Source: Thermomucor indicae-seudaticae (Eukaryota; Mucoromycota; Mucoromycetes; Mucorales; Lichtheimiaceae). Taken from it: DNA of 64,000 nt. The notes under the pieces are model-generated. The model saw nothing but the letters and a program-made list of their open reading frames with translations, had not been told where the DNA came from and made no database searches. The position numbers and the translations under genes were made by a program. Shown here in pieces: positions 1 to 13,600 of this stretch; position 1 is the stretch's first letter, and each line of letters starts with the position of its first letter. The stretch covers positions 62,001 through 126,000 of the forward strand of contig JSYX01000001.1 in NCBI GenBank assembly GCA_000787465.1, written 5' to 3'.

Positions 1-2378
1 AACGAAGAAGGCGAAGTTACAGCTAGTGACGCAGAAATGTACCAAGACGACGATGTAGATCGGTATCTTTATGGTGAAGAGGGTAAATACAGAAAACGTA
101 AGAAAGCTTCTAACTTTGGCAAGCGTTAATACATTATTTCGTCAGAATCCAGCTCTGCCTTGCAACCAAAGACTGCGGATGAGGAGAACTCAAATGAGTC
201 TGTTTCCGCTGCGGATAATAAGGATAATATCCAAGGAATCGATGATAACGCGGGCACATTATGGGAAACCGGAGAAATAGCTGACGGTATGGAGGGCTTA
301 TCTACATCACCAGAGGATATGCCCGAAGCAACTGTGCAGCAGGATACAGTCAAGGATACTGTTCCAGATGTGGAAATGTCTATAAAGAAAGAAGATGCCA
401 GAGATATCGAGGATACTACCGGCGGCATTGAGTCCAGTCAGTCTTACTGGATATTCGGAGACTCATTGACATCTTTTAAATCAGCATGCATTTCTATCAA
501 AGCAAACTTCTCGGAAGACAATCAGGCAGAAGTTGAAACACATATGGAAATCGCCAAGCGGAACCTCAACGAAATACTATCTGTGTTTCTCCGTATGGTA
601 ACGCAGTATAAAAAGGAGCACAACACGGGAAGTTAGCAGGAGCATTGACAATAATATCCCATGACAGGCTATATCTTCTGACACTCTTGCATCAAGCATT
701 GCGCCCCAAGTACATGACGTTGCGGATTTGACCCTTTTGAAACAATCACATATAAATAAGAGTGCGAAAAGCCTCAGCATTGACCAAGTCATAACGGAGC
801 GAGAGATGGATTTGTACGATGTTATCATGGCGAACTTCTGGATAAACGTAGATGATGCAGTATTAAGGGATAAGATAGTTAATCTTCTCGGAGCAATAAT
901 GAGGATGCGCAAAAAGGCTGCGTACACCTTGATCGGTATGCGTTGGTGGGCAGATGTTGCTTGGTAAGTTAATTGTCAATATGGAAAGGATTTGGATGGC
1001 TCGATAATCTTGTTGATATAGCCTTATATCTGAACTGGAGCGAAAAGGATCATATTTTCATGGCATGGACATATCATGGTTCTCAGACATCGTAAATTAT
1101 TACAAGGTTTTGACTAAAGAAGGCAATCTGACGGCAGAAGGTCACTCAAGCGAATTAAGCGATGATGACATGCTAAAGAAGTCTCTCGTCCGAGACACTC
1201 AGGTAACAAAACGCGTGTTTCCGAAGTAAGTATATCTCCCAGCGTACTGAAAGCCACTCCGTTTACCAGCTGCTAGCCGAAAGAAATTTGAGCCTATTTC
1301 ACACGCTAATACCTCTATTGTACCGATATATACCGACAGCAACTGTGGGAAATCAGGATTTCCTGAAGATAGTTGTTTCAACGACACTACCATATCAGGT
1401 ATAGGCGTGTACTCTGGAACGTTATATCAGCGTATCGCTCATATCACATTTTCCAAGCTTGGAGTAATGGTCCGGCTATTGAAGTGTGGTTATATAAGCG
1501 TATATGGCGATAATATCGATCAAGCATTTTTTGGTAAGAGAGCTTTTAGAAGTTAATTTATTGCTAACAAAAAATGACTTATTGCTGTAGCGTCTTCATT
1601 GGAATTCGATTCGTATGAAACCATGTGTCTCTGGGAATTCTTTGCTGCTGAGTTACATGGACATCAGAAGAAGATAGAAAATCTCATGAAAATGCTCGAA
1701 AATACTCGTGTGTATCAATCGCAATGTAAGTGCCTCAAAAATGATCGGCGTTGTTTGCTTAAGCTCCTGACGTGGTTGAGCATTCAGCATTCAGTCAGAT
1801 CATACCGCAAATTTCTTCGCTATTAGAATCGGCTGAACCTACACCTTACCTCATCGAAGCATCTTTACGAACACTATCTCCGCCTGACACAAATCGACAG
1901 AAAGTCTCGTTGCTAACGGTTATGCTTAACCACTGGTCTCGAACTTGTGCAGAAGCATTTGTCAGGGGACTTGATGAAGTTGTGTCATCGACGTTGGAAA
2001 CAGTAGAGAACGATTTTGATGAAGCGGATGTCCTGCGACAGTTGGCTGAAAATTTCGGCCGTAGAATGGTAGCTATCATTACATCTTGGGCGTCTGCACC
2101 GGAGAAGCGGCCCGAAACAGGCAAGTGGTTTAAGTGACATGTATTAGTGAACTATAAGTCTCACGCTTTTATGTAGATAATTTTCTTCAAAACAAATCGC
2201 TTCTAGCGAAAATAGCCCGTCTTGCAAACGCTGTTGGTGAGAACATCCCAAAGGAATGGACTCAAGGTAATAGCAAGAGTCTTTGAGAATAAGGCCTTGT
2301 TATTAATACACTCTCTATGTAGATATTCGGCGTAGGCGTAGACCTGCAATAATGGTTGATGATGATGATTCTGAATAA
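1..2378 (+). CDS. INTS3: Integrator complex subunit 3 (INTS3), C-terminal part, 5' truncated
   Basis: The gene enters from the left edge and ends with TAA at 2376-2378. It is cut by many short introns (for example 98-145, about 600-650, and from about 965). The spliced product starts with an acidic linker, continues with helical repeats, and ends in an Arg-rich then Asp-rich tail (RRRRRPAIMVDDDDSE). The segment with SLEFDSYETMCLWEFFAA (about 1593-1650), then an EHSAFSQIIPQ-like helix pair and HWSRTCAEAF, follows the order of the C-terminal half of animal INTS3 (SLEWETFEQFCTWQLF, EHPEALSCLL, HWCMKHDELL). INTS3 belongs to the Integrator complex, which cleaves nascent snRNA and promoter-proximal Pol II transcripts, and to the SOSS single-strand DNA-binding complex. 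The family call rests on remembered similarity; several exon borders at 600-1500 are uncertain. Confidence 0.72.
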
Positions 2379-4257
2379 GTCATTACCACGAATTGTAAAA
2401 GTTAGGCACGACAGACATTGTAAATACAGTATCTACCAAATACACTTGTATTTTGAAGTTTTCTTACATTGGCAACTATCACGACTGTTTTACTATTAGA
2501 AAAGCCATTTTATTGAAAGTGGAAATGTGCAGTATAACATTCAAATAAAAAGCTTTGTAATGCTGGAAAAGCGGCAGGTATGCCCAAGATCGCGTCAACA
2601 CAGCAACGAATACAAATCTAAAAGCAAGCTTGGCAATAGCCGAATAAATGGTATACATTGTTGTCGCAGAGGGAAAAAACTTCACCGTTTGGAAAAAACT
2701 GTCCGTATATGCTCCCCGTCTTCCTGGGAAAGCGGACACTGGGCTATAAAAAAACGTTCGCCGCGCCGAGGCTATGTAAGGTTGTTGAATGGCCAGTTAA
2801 TGATAATATCGGGTTTATGATAATGCTCTCGGATTAAGGATATAACTTAATATCCATAGGTACTTGCAAGAGCACAGATACAGAAGCAAAGTGTTACGCG
2901 GAAAATGGACACAGAAAAATTTCGCTGTTAATTAATTTCCCCCTGAATTTTGACAGGATATATGCGCTGTATATATTCTTGCTCCGACAAAGCCTTGATT
3001 TGGGCCGTTCGGCGGTATTTATAGTGCTGTAGACCAACTGAAGCTCTAAAATAGAGTGCTTCTTGCATTTACTAACCAATGATATGCTTCAAATAAAATG
3101 AGGACGATGGGTACAGTCAGTCGTTTGAAATAAAACGCGGAACCAAAATGCACTGTCTACAAAGAAGTCGAAAAGTGTCGGCAAGACAGTCATCCTTGAT
3201 TTGAAAAATTACCGTAGTTCTAGGGAATTGAAGCACAATAACATTGCTTTTTTTACAAGCGATGTGACTGTATACGATGTTTCGCTAGAGACTATATATT
3301 AATTTTATCTGCTTGTGAATGCCATATAGAAAGTTTCTTTGGCTGCTATGCATACTGCAGGTATGAAAATGCATTTTACATGAGTCACTATAAACAATGA
3401 GATGTCGCTATATTTGTCTAATAATCAACGATTATTTCCAGTTACCACATCATAAGGACAAAAAGGACCAAGGGACGCATGCGTCGCTTAGAAGATTTTC
3501 TCCAAATGTTCGTGGCAACACAAAGGTTTTTGGTGACTCTGCCTAGGCCATTTGGCATTTTGGGCTGAGTTCTTATGATACTCTATCTCTCTTCTTTTTC
3601 CTGCCCTGAAATGCGACCAGCCATTGTTAATCCATTTTTGCACACTCAAATTCGCGTCTTTGCACATGCCAAATTCGATCAAAGCTTCACCCTATTTAGT
3701 CTGTTGCATACCCAGGGAAGCTAGAACGGTTATGCCGTTGCATGTATATACGGAACAGCAAATTGGGCGTACAGTTAAACAAATTCGAGTTGTGCAAAAA
3801 CTCTTGTACAGTATTTCCATCAATTTGAAGTAGAAATCCTGTGTCGACAACGATTGAACTATGAATTCGTCCTTTTAGGTATTTTTCGCGATCGACACTC
3901 ATTAAGCTTTTCTCTGCTAACGAGAACTGAAGAGCTGTCGTCATAAGATATAAAATATACGGCAGAATATTATATACAGATATACCTCGTATTCCTGGGA
4001 TGAATACAATTCAACGGCAAGCAATCGACTTTCAGATATCCATGAGAAAGCATTGAACTTACGTAAGCGCTGCAATAAGCATCAAGTGACTCGCGGCGCT
4101 CAAACGCAATTTTCAGCTTTGGAGATATCACCACAATGAGCGGTTGTAGTACTACAGTAGTACAGTTCACTCCAGTTGGACAGCGACTCGCGGAGTTCCG
4201 GCGATTTGTAGTCGGCATTCGGCGAACGGAAATCATTGCGTACCCTTTCTTCCTAGC
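2379..4257. other. gene-poor spacer between INTS3 and RIB7
   Basis: No convincing gene was found. On the minus strand, 3488-3944 holds two consecutive open stretches (3696-3944 and 3488-3682) in different frames. The second is rich in Trp, Lys and His and reads like protein (for example NNGWSHFRAGKRREIEYHKN), so it may be a decayed coding relic, but I recognise no family. The last 150 bp should contain the RIB7 promoter; a short palindromic run, TAGTACTACAGTAGTAC, lies at about 4147. Confidence 0.4.
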
Positions 4258-5230
4258 ATGGATCAAGCTAGTTCCTTTTGTGATCGCATCTATTCCAGTT
4301 GGAGCACCACGAACAAGCTATTCGTCACATTGACTTATGCTCAAAGTCTGGATGGAATGATCGCAAAGAAGGGCCAACAGGTCCTTTTGAGCGATCCAGA
4401 AAGTATGGCGATGACACACAGGTAGCTGAAAAAGATAATATCTCCCTCCACTCTATTATGATAATGAAGACGAAGACGCGCAGGTTACGGCTTCTTCACG
4501 ACGGAATACTGGTTGGAATAGGCACTGCATTGACGGATGATCCTCAGCTAACTGGTTAGTATGATGTAATATATATCTAGAGTGAATGATAAAGTTTCTC
4601 AACCGAAGACACGCTCTTGGCAGCGCGTCAAGTGCCACCAGAAGATCTCCAGAGATTCAGTCAGCCGCAACCGATTGTGATTGATGCCCATTTGAGGTTA
4701 CCCGTCAATTGCAAGCTGCTCACGAATCATCGTCAAGGGATCGGGAAACAGCCCTGGCTCATTGCAGCAGCCGGTTCACCGATTGAAAGACAGGTAAAGT
4801 TCAGTAACCATTGCAAGGCAAATTGACAGATTGGTGACATGTCCGCGGATAGAAAGCGCTTCAAGATGCTGGAGCTCGCATCTTGACTTTACCTGCCGGT
4901 AAGAAAATGATTTACGCTAGAGATTTCATACGTTTCACGTTTGCCCGTTATATATCAAATCCAGTTGATGGCCAATTTGACCTAAGCCAAGTATTTGATT
5001 TGTTGGCAGAACAAGGCCTTGCGAGCCTCATGGTAGAGGGCGGTGCGAGTATCATCCAGTCATGCTTAGCCAACCTGGACAAGATCGACAGGTTGATAGT
5101 TACAATAGCACCTAAATTCATAGGTTCCGAAGGTGTACCAATAGCACCTACATCTCCTATATCGTCGTTAAGAAATGTTGAGTATAGTATGTTTGGAAAG
5201 GACATTGTCCTGGCTTCAAGCTTATCATGA
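4258..5230 (+). CDS. RIB7: 2,5-diamino-6-ribosylamino-pyrimidinone 5'-phosphate reductase (riboflavin synthesis)
   Basis: Five exons: 4258-4421, 4484-4554, 4609-4793, 4853-4898, 4965-5230. They join in frame to a 243-residue protein, almost the length of yeast Rib7. The enzyme reduces the ribosylamino-pyrimidine phosphate with NADPH in the second step of fungal riboflavin synthesis, in the cytosol. The sequence shows the RibD C-terminal reductase fold: LTYAQSLDGMIA near the start (substrate and NADPH strand), GILVGIGTALTDDPQLT, PIVIDAHLRLP, and the nucleotide-binding MVEGGASI near the C-terminus. The ATG at 4258 gives the usual short leader before the first strand; no upstream ATG in frame is needed. 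All four introns are 54-66 nt with standard GT-AG ends. There is no deaminase domain, as expected for the fungal enzyme. Confidence 0.95.
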
Positions 5231-5389
5231 CTATTACTGCAATATACACTATACCACCATTTTGGATTGGCCATCTTCAGAATTTATCGGCTTGTAGCGT
5301 TCTATACCGCCTTATTTATTACGGTCGTAAATAGTTATTTACGTAGCATAATAGTCATAGATATATCTACTTCATGGGAAAGAGAAAAA

Positions 5390-7202
5390 TCACGTCAACA
5401 TTGTGGAAGCGGGAAGCATAAAGACAGAAGAGGAAGAGACGAGCATGCCGGGATGTGGTGTGGCAACGTCAACTGAAGATGAAGAAGAAACGGGCGACAA
5501 GGTTGAGGAGGTTGCGGGAAGGCTTGAGGAGGAGAAAGACGAGGAAGACGGTGAAGTGGCGCTGAATGCTGGAGAAGATGAGGGTGACAATGTCTGCTGT
5601 TGACGTTTTGGGAATGTTGGGTAAACCATGTCATGAGGATGCATCCATACCAATCGGTGGGAAACATCCTCCTCGCTAGTGACGTTATTGCTGTTGTTGT
5701 CAATGGTATTATCCCAGGGATATAATGCCTCACTCTCAGAAAAACTCGTCGTCGCTTGGACGAGCGGTTCTGATATTGTCGATTGTGAAGACATTGACGA
5801 AGAAGACGGAGAAGGCGTCCATAGATTGATCGATGTGGCACTACTGTTAGCCGTTGAGGACGGTGCTAGTGTAAGTTCGATAGACGGATTACGCGGTGTG
5901 CTTGCCAATGGCATATAAGGGGAATTGTCCAGCAATTCCAAGGATTTCACTGCAGACGGTTGTTCGTACTGTAACAATAAATAATACGACGCTTATTAGC
6001 TATTTTCGACATTGTCTTCAAAGAGAGACTATTATTTGTGCTTACAGCTAAGGACGTCAGTGTCGTGCTTGTGGAACAATGCGAATAAAGCTCTTGCTGC
6101 TGCTGCTGCTGCAGCGCAGTAGAGCTTCTTTGGCCCAACTCTTCTCCAGCTTTAGATAACAAGCATACAATATACAGCTTGTCAAGTGTATCAGGTACGA
6201 ATAGATCTGCGCCAAGGCCACCGCCTAGGTAAAAGCGAGCATCCAGCGCAAGGTCTTCTTCTTCTGTAGGTCCAGCGCCAGCACATCTTTTAAAGCACAG
6301 CTTTTCCTTGAACGTTTGAGAGCCATTAGCGATATTGAGGAGTAGTGATGGTGCCATGGTGACAAAACGCTCGTCGGTCGTAGTGATACCAGTTTTACGT
6401 TCAGTGACTGACGAAAGACATTGGTGGATATGGTGCAAGAGTTGCATTTGATGCGGTGCGATGAAGTCATACAGGGACCGGTGAGCCAGCTCCTGAGGGT
6501 ACATGCCGAGAAATTCGAGTGCCTCGTCAGAAACGCGTGCGCATCGCATGTCCATAGATAAAAATATCTGCCATGTTTGGTTAAGTGCGACGATCATTCA
6601 ATGTATTAATGTCTGAGTCTTTCGCAAATTTATTTTACCGTCATCATGCTTGTTTCAAGACCGGCGGCTGGTTGCTGATAGTTCGGAGGTTGCGTCATAA
6701 TAAATGACGAATTAGCCAGGCCGGGCGCAAGGGCCTGTCCGATCACGACAGTTCCAGCGCTTGACGTTCGCAAGGCGGTAGAAAATGCGAAGACGGACGA
6801 GGGTGGTGTTGTCCGTGTGCTGCTGTTGCTAGGTTTCACTGCGTGTTTGTCTCTGAGCTTGGGTCGCCCGCGTTTTTTATGCTGAATATCATAGCACGTC
6901 TCTGTCTTGTTCATCGATACACATCGCTTGCAAGGCCGTGACACTGTTTCATTAAGACAGAAATCGCTAAGTATCGGACGAGAGATTTCATACACGTCAG
7001 CAACACTTACGGTCGCATGCCAGATGAGCCTTTTTGCAGTTGGCCTGTGATCCTTTGTGTTAGTAATCGATAAATACCATAGAAAACTGTAAGGGATCCA
7101 TACACAAGCTGTAGGCACATGGGACTTGTTAGATCGTTTTTTGTTTAGCGACGAACTAGGAGTTGGTGAAGACGAGGACGGACATGGTGACTGGCAATCC
7201 AT
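5390..7202 (-). CDS. Zn2Cys6 (Gal4-type) transcription factor with PAS-like domain
   Basis: Five exons (7104-7202, 7011-7044, 6639-6943, 6046-6567, 5390-5968) give 512 residues. Exons 1-3 assemble the binuclear zinc cluster: TACANCKKAHLACD, then SRPCKRC, then ETCYDIQ. This is the C-x2-C-x6-C spacing with a basic follow-on (HKKRGRPKLRDK). The DNA-binding domain only appears after splicing, because introns 1 and 2 lie inside it. Exon 4 begins with a PAS-like segment (IFLSMDMRCARVSDEALEFL, YDFIAPHQ), and a glutamine run occurs near its end. Exon 5 is a Ser/Thr/Pro-rich tail, probably an activation region. The zinc cluster followed by KRGRPKLRD and PAS is a known fungal regulator architecture (ERT1/AcuK-like regulators are related but not identical). 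Target genes cannot be inferred. Confidence 0.85.
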
Positions 7203-7648
7203 AGCAGATATAAAAGGGAAGGGGAAGAAGAAGAAGAAGGGCTACAAAATGAAAAATGCAAATTGTGGGGTAAAATGGCTGTAGCTCGGACCAGACCGTA
7301 GTCCGCCACTTGACGTGTCGAGTCTTTCCCGAGTTATCCCAAGCTTTTGCGCGTCCGGGTAATTTTTCTATTGGCTTCGGGAATTAGGAGTTTTTCTATG
7401 CAAATTCGGTATTTCCCCGCTTCTCTGTTTCACGCCCCACGGAAACGGTTACATAATCACGGTCCAGCCAACCCTGAGCAACTGGGCGGCTTTACTCCAG
7501 CCTAACAAAAAAAAACCTTGAGCAACCCTGATTGGTTTGGACAATTGTTCATGTGAGGGCAACATATGAAGTGGGGGAAACTATAAACTTTATACAACGT
7601 CGAAGAAAAGAACTAAAAGTGCTATACAATAATAAGATTCTAGAGTTA
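7203..7648. promoter_or_regulatory. 5' region of the Zn2Cys6 factor and 3' region of SEC7
   Basis: 446 bp without a gene. The part next to 7202 is purine-rich on the plus strand (GAAGAAGAAGAAG, about 7224-7240), so pyrimidine-rich on the coding strand just upstream of the start codon. The remainder should hold the SEC7 3' UTR. No specific binding site can be assigned. Confidence 0.4.
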
Positions 7649-10600
7649 TTAATTATCGCCTTTATGTTCATGTGTAATCTTGTACGCGCGACCAACACGA
7701 AGAAGTAGAGTGCGTAGGGCAAGTCGTATTTCTGGTAATAGATTCTCTTGACCCAGTAATTCGACGGCTGGGCCATAGAATTGTGGCACATGCTTCAAGA
7801 ACTAAAAGAAACGATGAACACATTAGGTAATCTATAATAAGTCGTTGTCCCAAGCAGAAATCAACTTACATCTTCATCTTGCAGTTGCGCCAAACCGTTC
7901 AGAATGGATATTACAACAGGTGTCCATGCTGCAATATTTTTGGGTTTCGTTTCATGATCCAACTCCGTGTACAACGTGAATATTTCTATGCAAAGCCTAC
8001 ACAATTCCGCGACATTCAACCATTATGCATTATACTCGCTGACTTCCAGAGACTTACGGTATCAGAATTTGCTCGATCTCGTCTCGTCGTTCGTCGCGGT
8101 CGCTAATGTTCTCCAGATTAGCGTACATTCGCATCAATACGGAAACATAGCATCCACCGCTTGACGTTTCCTGTTTCAAAAGGTTGGGCAAATGGGCCAT
8201 AAACCCTTCGCTATGTCTGAGTTACCCTAATCCATGGGACCTCATCTGTTACACCTACCGAATCTCCACAAAGCTACCCGTAAATCGTTATCCTCGTTGA
8301 ATTGCCTAGCAAAGTGGAAAGATCTTCCAAGACATTCCATGAGCTCCATAAGGTGCGCCGCCGGGAAAGCACAATAAACAGCGTCTTTTCCAAGGAGTTC
8401 GTTGACCGTCTGGATAAGCATAAGCTGTAAGACGGATTTAACAATCACTTGTTGAAATTTGCGCTGCCGAGTTTCGTTGACTTCAATAGTGCCTCGCAAG
8501 TCACCCGCAGTTGCAACGTCCGGGTTCGGCATGTCCAGACTACCGTTTGCACCGTTACTTTCCATAGCCGACATGGCACGAATTCTCTCGACTAGATCTT
8601 GCGTATCCTCGAAAAGACCGTATGCCGTCGTCTTTTCAAATAGATTCACGAATGTCTCCGTTACAAGATCCCAACAGTTAGTGTCGAACTTGTCAACGTT
8701 TGACTCGATATATTGCTCCAGGCATTCGCAGCCAATCCGAGCTAGGGTATCATTTTCTGTAGACACAGTCCAATTTAGAAAGTACATTACCGAAGCGTTT
8801 GCCAACTATTGTACCTTGTGTGATGCAAACACCAAACAGCCCCAGGACATGCCGCATCATACCCTTCATGTTGTCAAAGTAATATGTATACAGGTCGACG
8901 ACGTTTCGCAGGGCTTCGATCATTGTTGTGGACAGCCAAACACTTAAATCTTCAGGCGTCATAGTGCGATGATGCTCAGAATTGGCTTTCAGATCATCAA
9001 ATAGCGGGAAGACTATTTGCCGAGATATCGTCGTCCAGAACTCGGGGGAATAGGTCGATCCATGCTGCTTCAAGGTATCAAACAGGTATTGTAGGGACCT
9101 ACTTTCTGATGAGGATCCTGATTTTACCAACGCTGTCAGCCCAATTTACCTCTTTCTAACCTCAACGTCGTCACTGTTCATAGTAACCTCTCGATATCCG
9201 AAAAGGACAGCAAACCAAAACTTGACCAGAAAATCATCGCCCGATTGCACCGTCTGAGCACCGCTTGTGTGCGCATCATTTATTTCGATAGTTTTATTCT
9301 TTTCGGCAATTTCCAGCATACGTGGGATTGTATCGCGTATCATATCCAATGCCGGTAAACTGCCCCAACAAGTTAGCCTAAAAGAAAGATAGGGCAACTT
9401 TCATAATTTAACCATACCTGATCTTTTGGAACCGTTTGTTTTTCGAAAACTCTACTAGGCATGAGATGTAGTCTGGGAAAGTACCATTCGCGACAATATC
9501 CGTAAAGCGATCATTGGCGGCACTTCGTACAATATCAAAAGTCATATGTACAATAGATTCTACACAAGTCATTCATCAATAAACGAACGGGTTAGTCGCC
9601 TAAAGTGCTTACCAGACGTTTCTCGAGCGCCAGTCGCAAAAACGGAGAGCATTGTCTTCCATCCAGACCGAATATGGTGTGCCCGAGCAAGAATCATTTG
9701 CGACAGACAGCGTAATACCTAACCCACAATAAGCAACCTGGTAGGACTTGAATCACCTTCCACACAAACCATGTCTTTGATGGCAACATCTGGGTTATTC
9801 GCCAGGACTTCTCTGAACGGCATAAGGAAATCCTTTTGGAACTTAAAGTGAGGCAGCTCTTCCTTTTCCAGAAACTGCATTGCTAGCTGTCGCAAGGAAT
9901 CCAGAGCAAAAAAGGCGACGTTAAAGTTAGATTGACACGCAACCTAACGAAAAAAGTTTTTCCAGGGTCAATGTGTCGCCAAACCGTTTGTATTGTGATG
10001 TATATACCTTGTTAAAGTATTCTCCCAGTATAGCCCAGATGTTGGACCATTCCATACGAATACGATTCATATTATAATACGATATCTCGACAAGCTTTTG
10101 CAAACTGTACATTCGAGGATGCTCCAAATGCGCAGACGACACGATTTCTTCCCAGGACGTTTCACATAGAGCACGTACAAAGTCTACAATAGCATTCTGC
10201 AAAATTTTACATCAGTCCCCTTTCTCTCCCGTGCCATATAGCCTTGCTACACTTACGCCATTCAGGTTCACAGTAGCAGTGAAAAGTTTATCTGCTGCAA
10301 GAACCAGCGATTGGGAGCTACCAGCAGACGCGACTTCTTCCGTCAATGAGATCTGTGTAGCTGTTCTTGAAGCTTTCCGAGGCCCAAAGGACGAGGATCG
10401 TCGCGAAATGTCCACAGAATTCTTATTGTGAGCTGCTGCTACTGCTGTTTGCATAGGTCGCTTGGTAGTAAAATCAGGTAGAGCGCCCTGATCAACTCCA
10501 CTGGTGATAAGCTGGAAGCGTTCAAGCTGGCTCACCGTGGACAATATCTCTCTCCAGCTTCCTTTCAAATAGTTGCCGTCAACAGCAGCAATTTCGAGAA

Positions 10601-13600
10601 GAGTTCGGATTGCCTCAACGTTCTTCGGTTTCATTTCATTCAGGTTGGACAAAAAGGTGAATTTTGTCAATGTTGTAACGAAAGCGTCGCGCTGAAGATC
10701 GACATCTTCTGACTGTACTGTGTGGAACAAGCAAATGATTCGGATGGCATATTTAAAGCCCTGTAAGCACAGCTGTACTGTTTCCAAGTCGTCTGATTCT
10801 TGAAGAGGACCCGATATACCAGCCAAGAAGGCCATCCATGCGACTTCAAACATTGGCCGAACATGTTCAATATGCGACGCACTATAAAAGGTGATCGTTT
10901 CGTTTTCGCCTGCCCGTCGACGGCTTGCGAGCATATTTCGAAACATGGCCTCCGTTTTTGATCCCATTTCTTCGGTTGCCGCGTGGTAGGCCTCACGGCG
11001 GGCATCTCGCGCGATGCCTGCACTGACTAGAGCATTCTGCAGACCCATAATATTGAGTGGTCCCATTCCGCCACTTGTCGCAAATAACGCTGCATCATTG
11101 GCCGCTTCCACTTCATCGTTCAGTTTGATTTCATTGTTCTGGATTTCCTCAAAGATCGCCTCCAAAACTTCGTTTGGTATATTGGAGCCGTCATCAATGC
11201 CTCGGTTGTTCTTTATAAAGTCTTCCAATTTCATGCGACGCTTCACGTGAGGACTGTGCAGATCGGTATTCAGCATAATTACAGAGTAAGCAAGCACATA
11301 GGCCGTCTCAGCATTAGCGAAAACACCAGGATTGAAGTGAACATAGCGTTCCGCAAATTTCAGCATAAATCGGTCAATCTTTTGGCCTTCGCCAGGTAAC
11401 CGGAAATGCTGCAAAAATGTACGAAGACCGTCCACAAAATTCATTTGCGTAAAGTCCAGCTCGTCCACAAAAGCGTGCATGATTGCAATATTCTCCGGAT
11501 CACCTTCTCCAAGATACTCGCCAATGACCGTCTTGCTCAGTCCTTCGGTGCTCAACAAAAATCTGGCCACACTTTGAGGGTCTTCTATGTTCAAGAATTG
11601 GTGCTTCGCCAAAAATTCCAACCCCTTTTTGGGTTTCCAGTTGAACTGCCGGATACCCTCTTGAAGCAATTGCTTACGGTGCTTCAAGTTCTCGAACTGT
11701 TCTGGATCATCCAAAGGCGGTGTAGAAGCATTATTGCCTGTACCATTGACTCCTCCAGACGGGGATAGTCGTTGCGAGGATGCATTGCTATGATTTGTCA
11801 GATGATCTGTGGATTGCCGGATGCGAGTACTTGTATCTTCGCTGTCGCGCGGTGTATTTACTGACGATTGATCTTCGTCGACCCCTCTCCCAGCGGAAAC
11901 ACTGACAGAGCCGTTCGTATACCAGCTTACCAGAGAGCGCAGCACTGCTACAAGGCATTCCAGCGACTTAAACTTCAAAACGGAGTCAGATAACGGTGCA
12001 TGGCTTTGAGCTTGCTTTTCGTTTGATTGCACAGTATCAGTCGTGAGAGGAGGGGGTATCATTACGGATTTAGAGTGTATCTGCTGTGCAGGCGAAGTGC
12101 CAGTGGTTGAGGATATATTTTCATGGTCTTTGGCGCTAATTGCAGTACTATGTGAGGTGGTAATTTTTGAAAGAACGTTGACCAAGCTTTGAAACCCCAA
12201 TCATCAGTTTGACGTATAAGCATTTGAGATACCTGTAGAACACAAACCGCTCATAAACATTATCTAGAGCCTGACGATCGCAGTCGTAGTTGAGGTAAAT
12301 GTCGACAAGAGTTTGAGGGTCGTTGCAAATCTTGTATACAGTCTTTAATAGAGAGTACTTTTGCTGATAGGAAGCTGTCCGCATCTCCAGAATTCGCAAG
12401 AATATTTCACGGAAGAAGACATCCATTTCTTTCTAAACGAAAAATAGTTCGGATTAATACATCTGTACAGGAGGGACTTTTACCAACGCTATTACCTTTA
12501 GATAAACACGTAAACCTTGAAGTACCTTCCACAGGATCTCCAATGTCAAATCAAAAACTTGAGGCACAACTGTAAACGCGTTTCTTCCAAGACTAGGGCA
12601 AAGGTACTGCTTCACTTCCTGAATAAACGGGTTCGTCCGGTGTGTGCCTCCATCTTGGACCGCCGCCGAAAAGACAACTGAAGATGATGTGAAAACGCTC
12701 ATATGAGAGGTAAGGATTGTTAGGATCAAATGGAGCGATAAAAGCTTCGATCGCATTGAATATGACCTCATGTCGTTGCCCCTATATCCCCGCCAACAGC
12801 AAACTCTTAGCAGAGGCCTTATCCTTGTCAATTTTTGAACCCTACCATTCTGATGAAATTGGTTTTTTCGATAATTTACACAGAGCTCGGAAAACCAGGA
12901 TCGCGTCCTTGATGTACAGATCAGCTTCTGTTTCTGTAACGACCGATTGTCCATCCAGTTTATCGAATACTTCTTGATTTTCTGAAGCTCTAAATTCATC
13001 ATTTAGCGCAAGCCCCACTTTAAATGACCGTTCTATCCATACTCGTCGTCAAGCTTTTCTTTTTCCGTGATAATTCCTTCATTATCGGCATCTTTTTTGT
13101 GATCCTCGTCAAGTTCTCGCTCAGCTTCGACGTCCACGACTTCTGCATCTGCAGTCGTTTCCTGCTTTCCTTGCTCACTTGGTGATGAAGCGACCTCGTC
13201 TTCATGGAACACTTGGGCAGTATCGTTCAAAAACTCTTGCGAATTATTGTTTCCGTTCCCAGAAGGCAGTCTTTGATCCATTTCGCTTCTTGCCATATTA
13301 GCTTCGACAATAATTTGCTGTTGGAAAGTTGTATCTTCAGGAGAATTAGCTTCTTCTTGTGCTCCTTGTGACGCCTCCACTACCACTGGTGCTGTCTGTC
13401 TGTGAGCAGAACCTCCGTTCAAATCGCCGTTTAAAGAAGTCATGCTGGTTGTTGCATGGGTCGCCGGTGATGAGCTTATTTTGACTCTTCGAAAAATGTG
13501 GTCGACCATCTGTGTTAGTGTCACTTGGGCGATATTTTGGTTTGCGCTGTTACGCGAAAGAAGGAAGATGTTATAGGTGGTTCTGACAGCTTTCAGCAAC

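Noticed and set aside
160..636. An independent small gene starting at 160
   Set aside because: The start would be TTG, and a 48-nt intron (98-145) joins it in frame to the upstream INTS3 exon.
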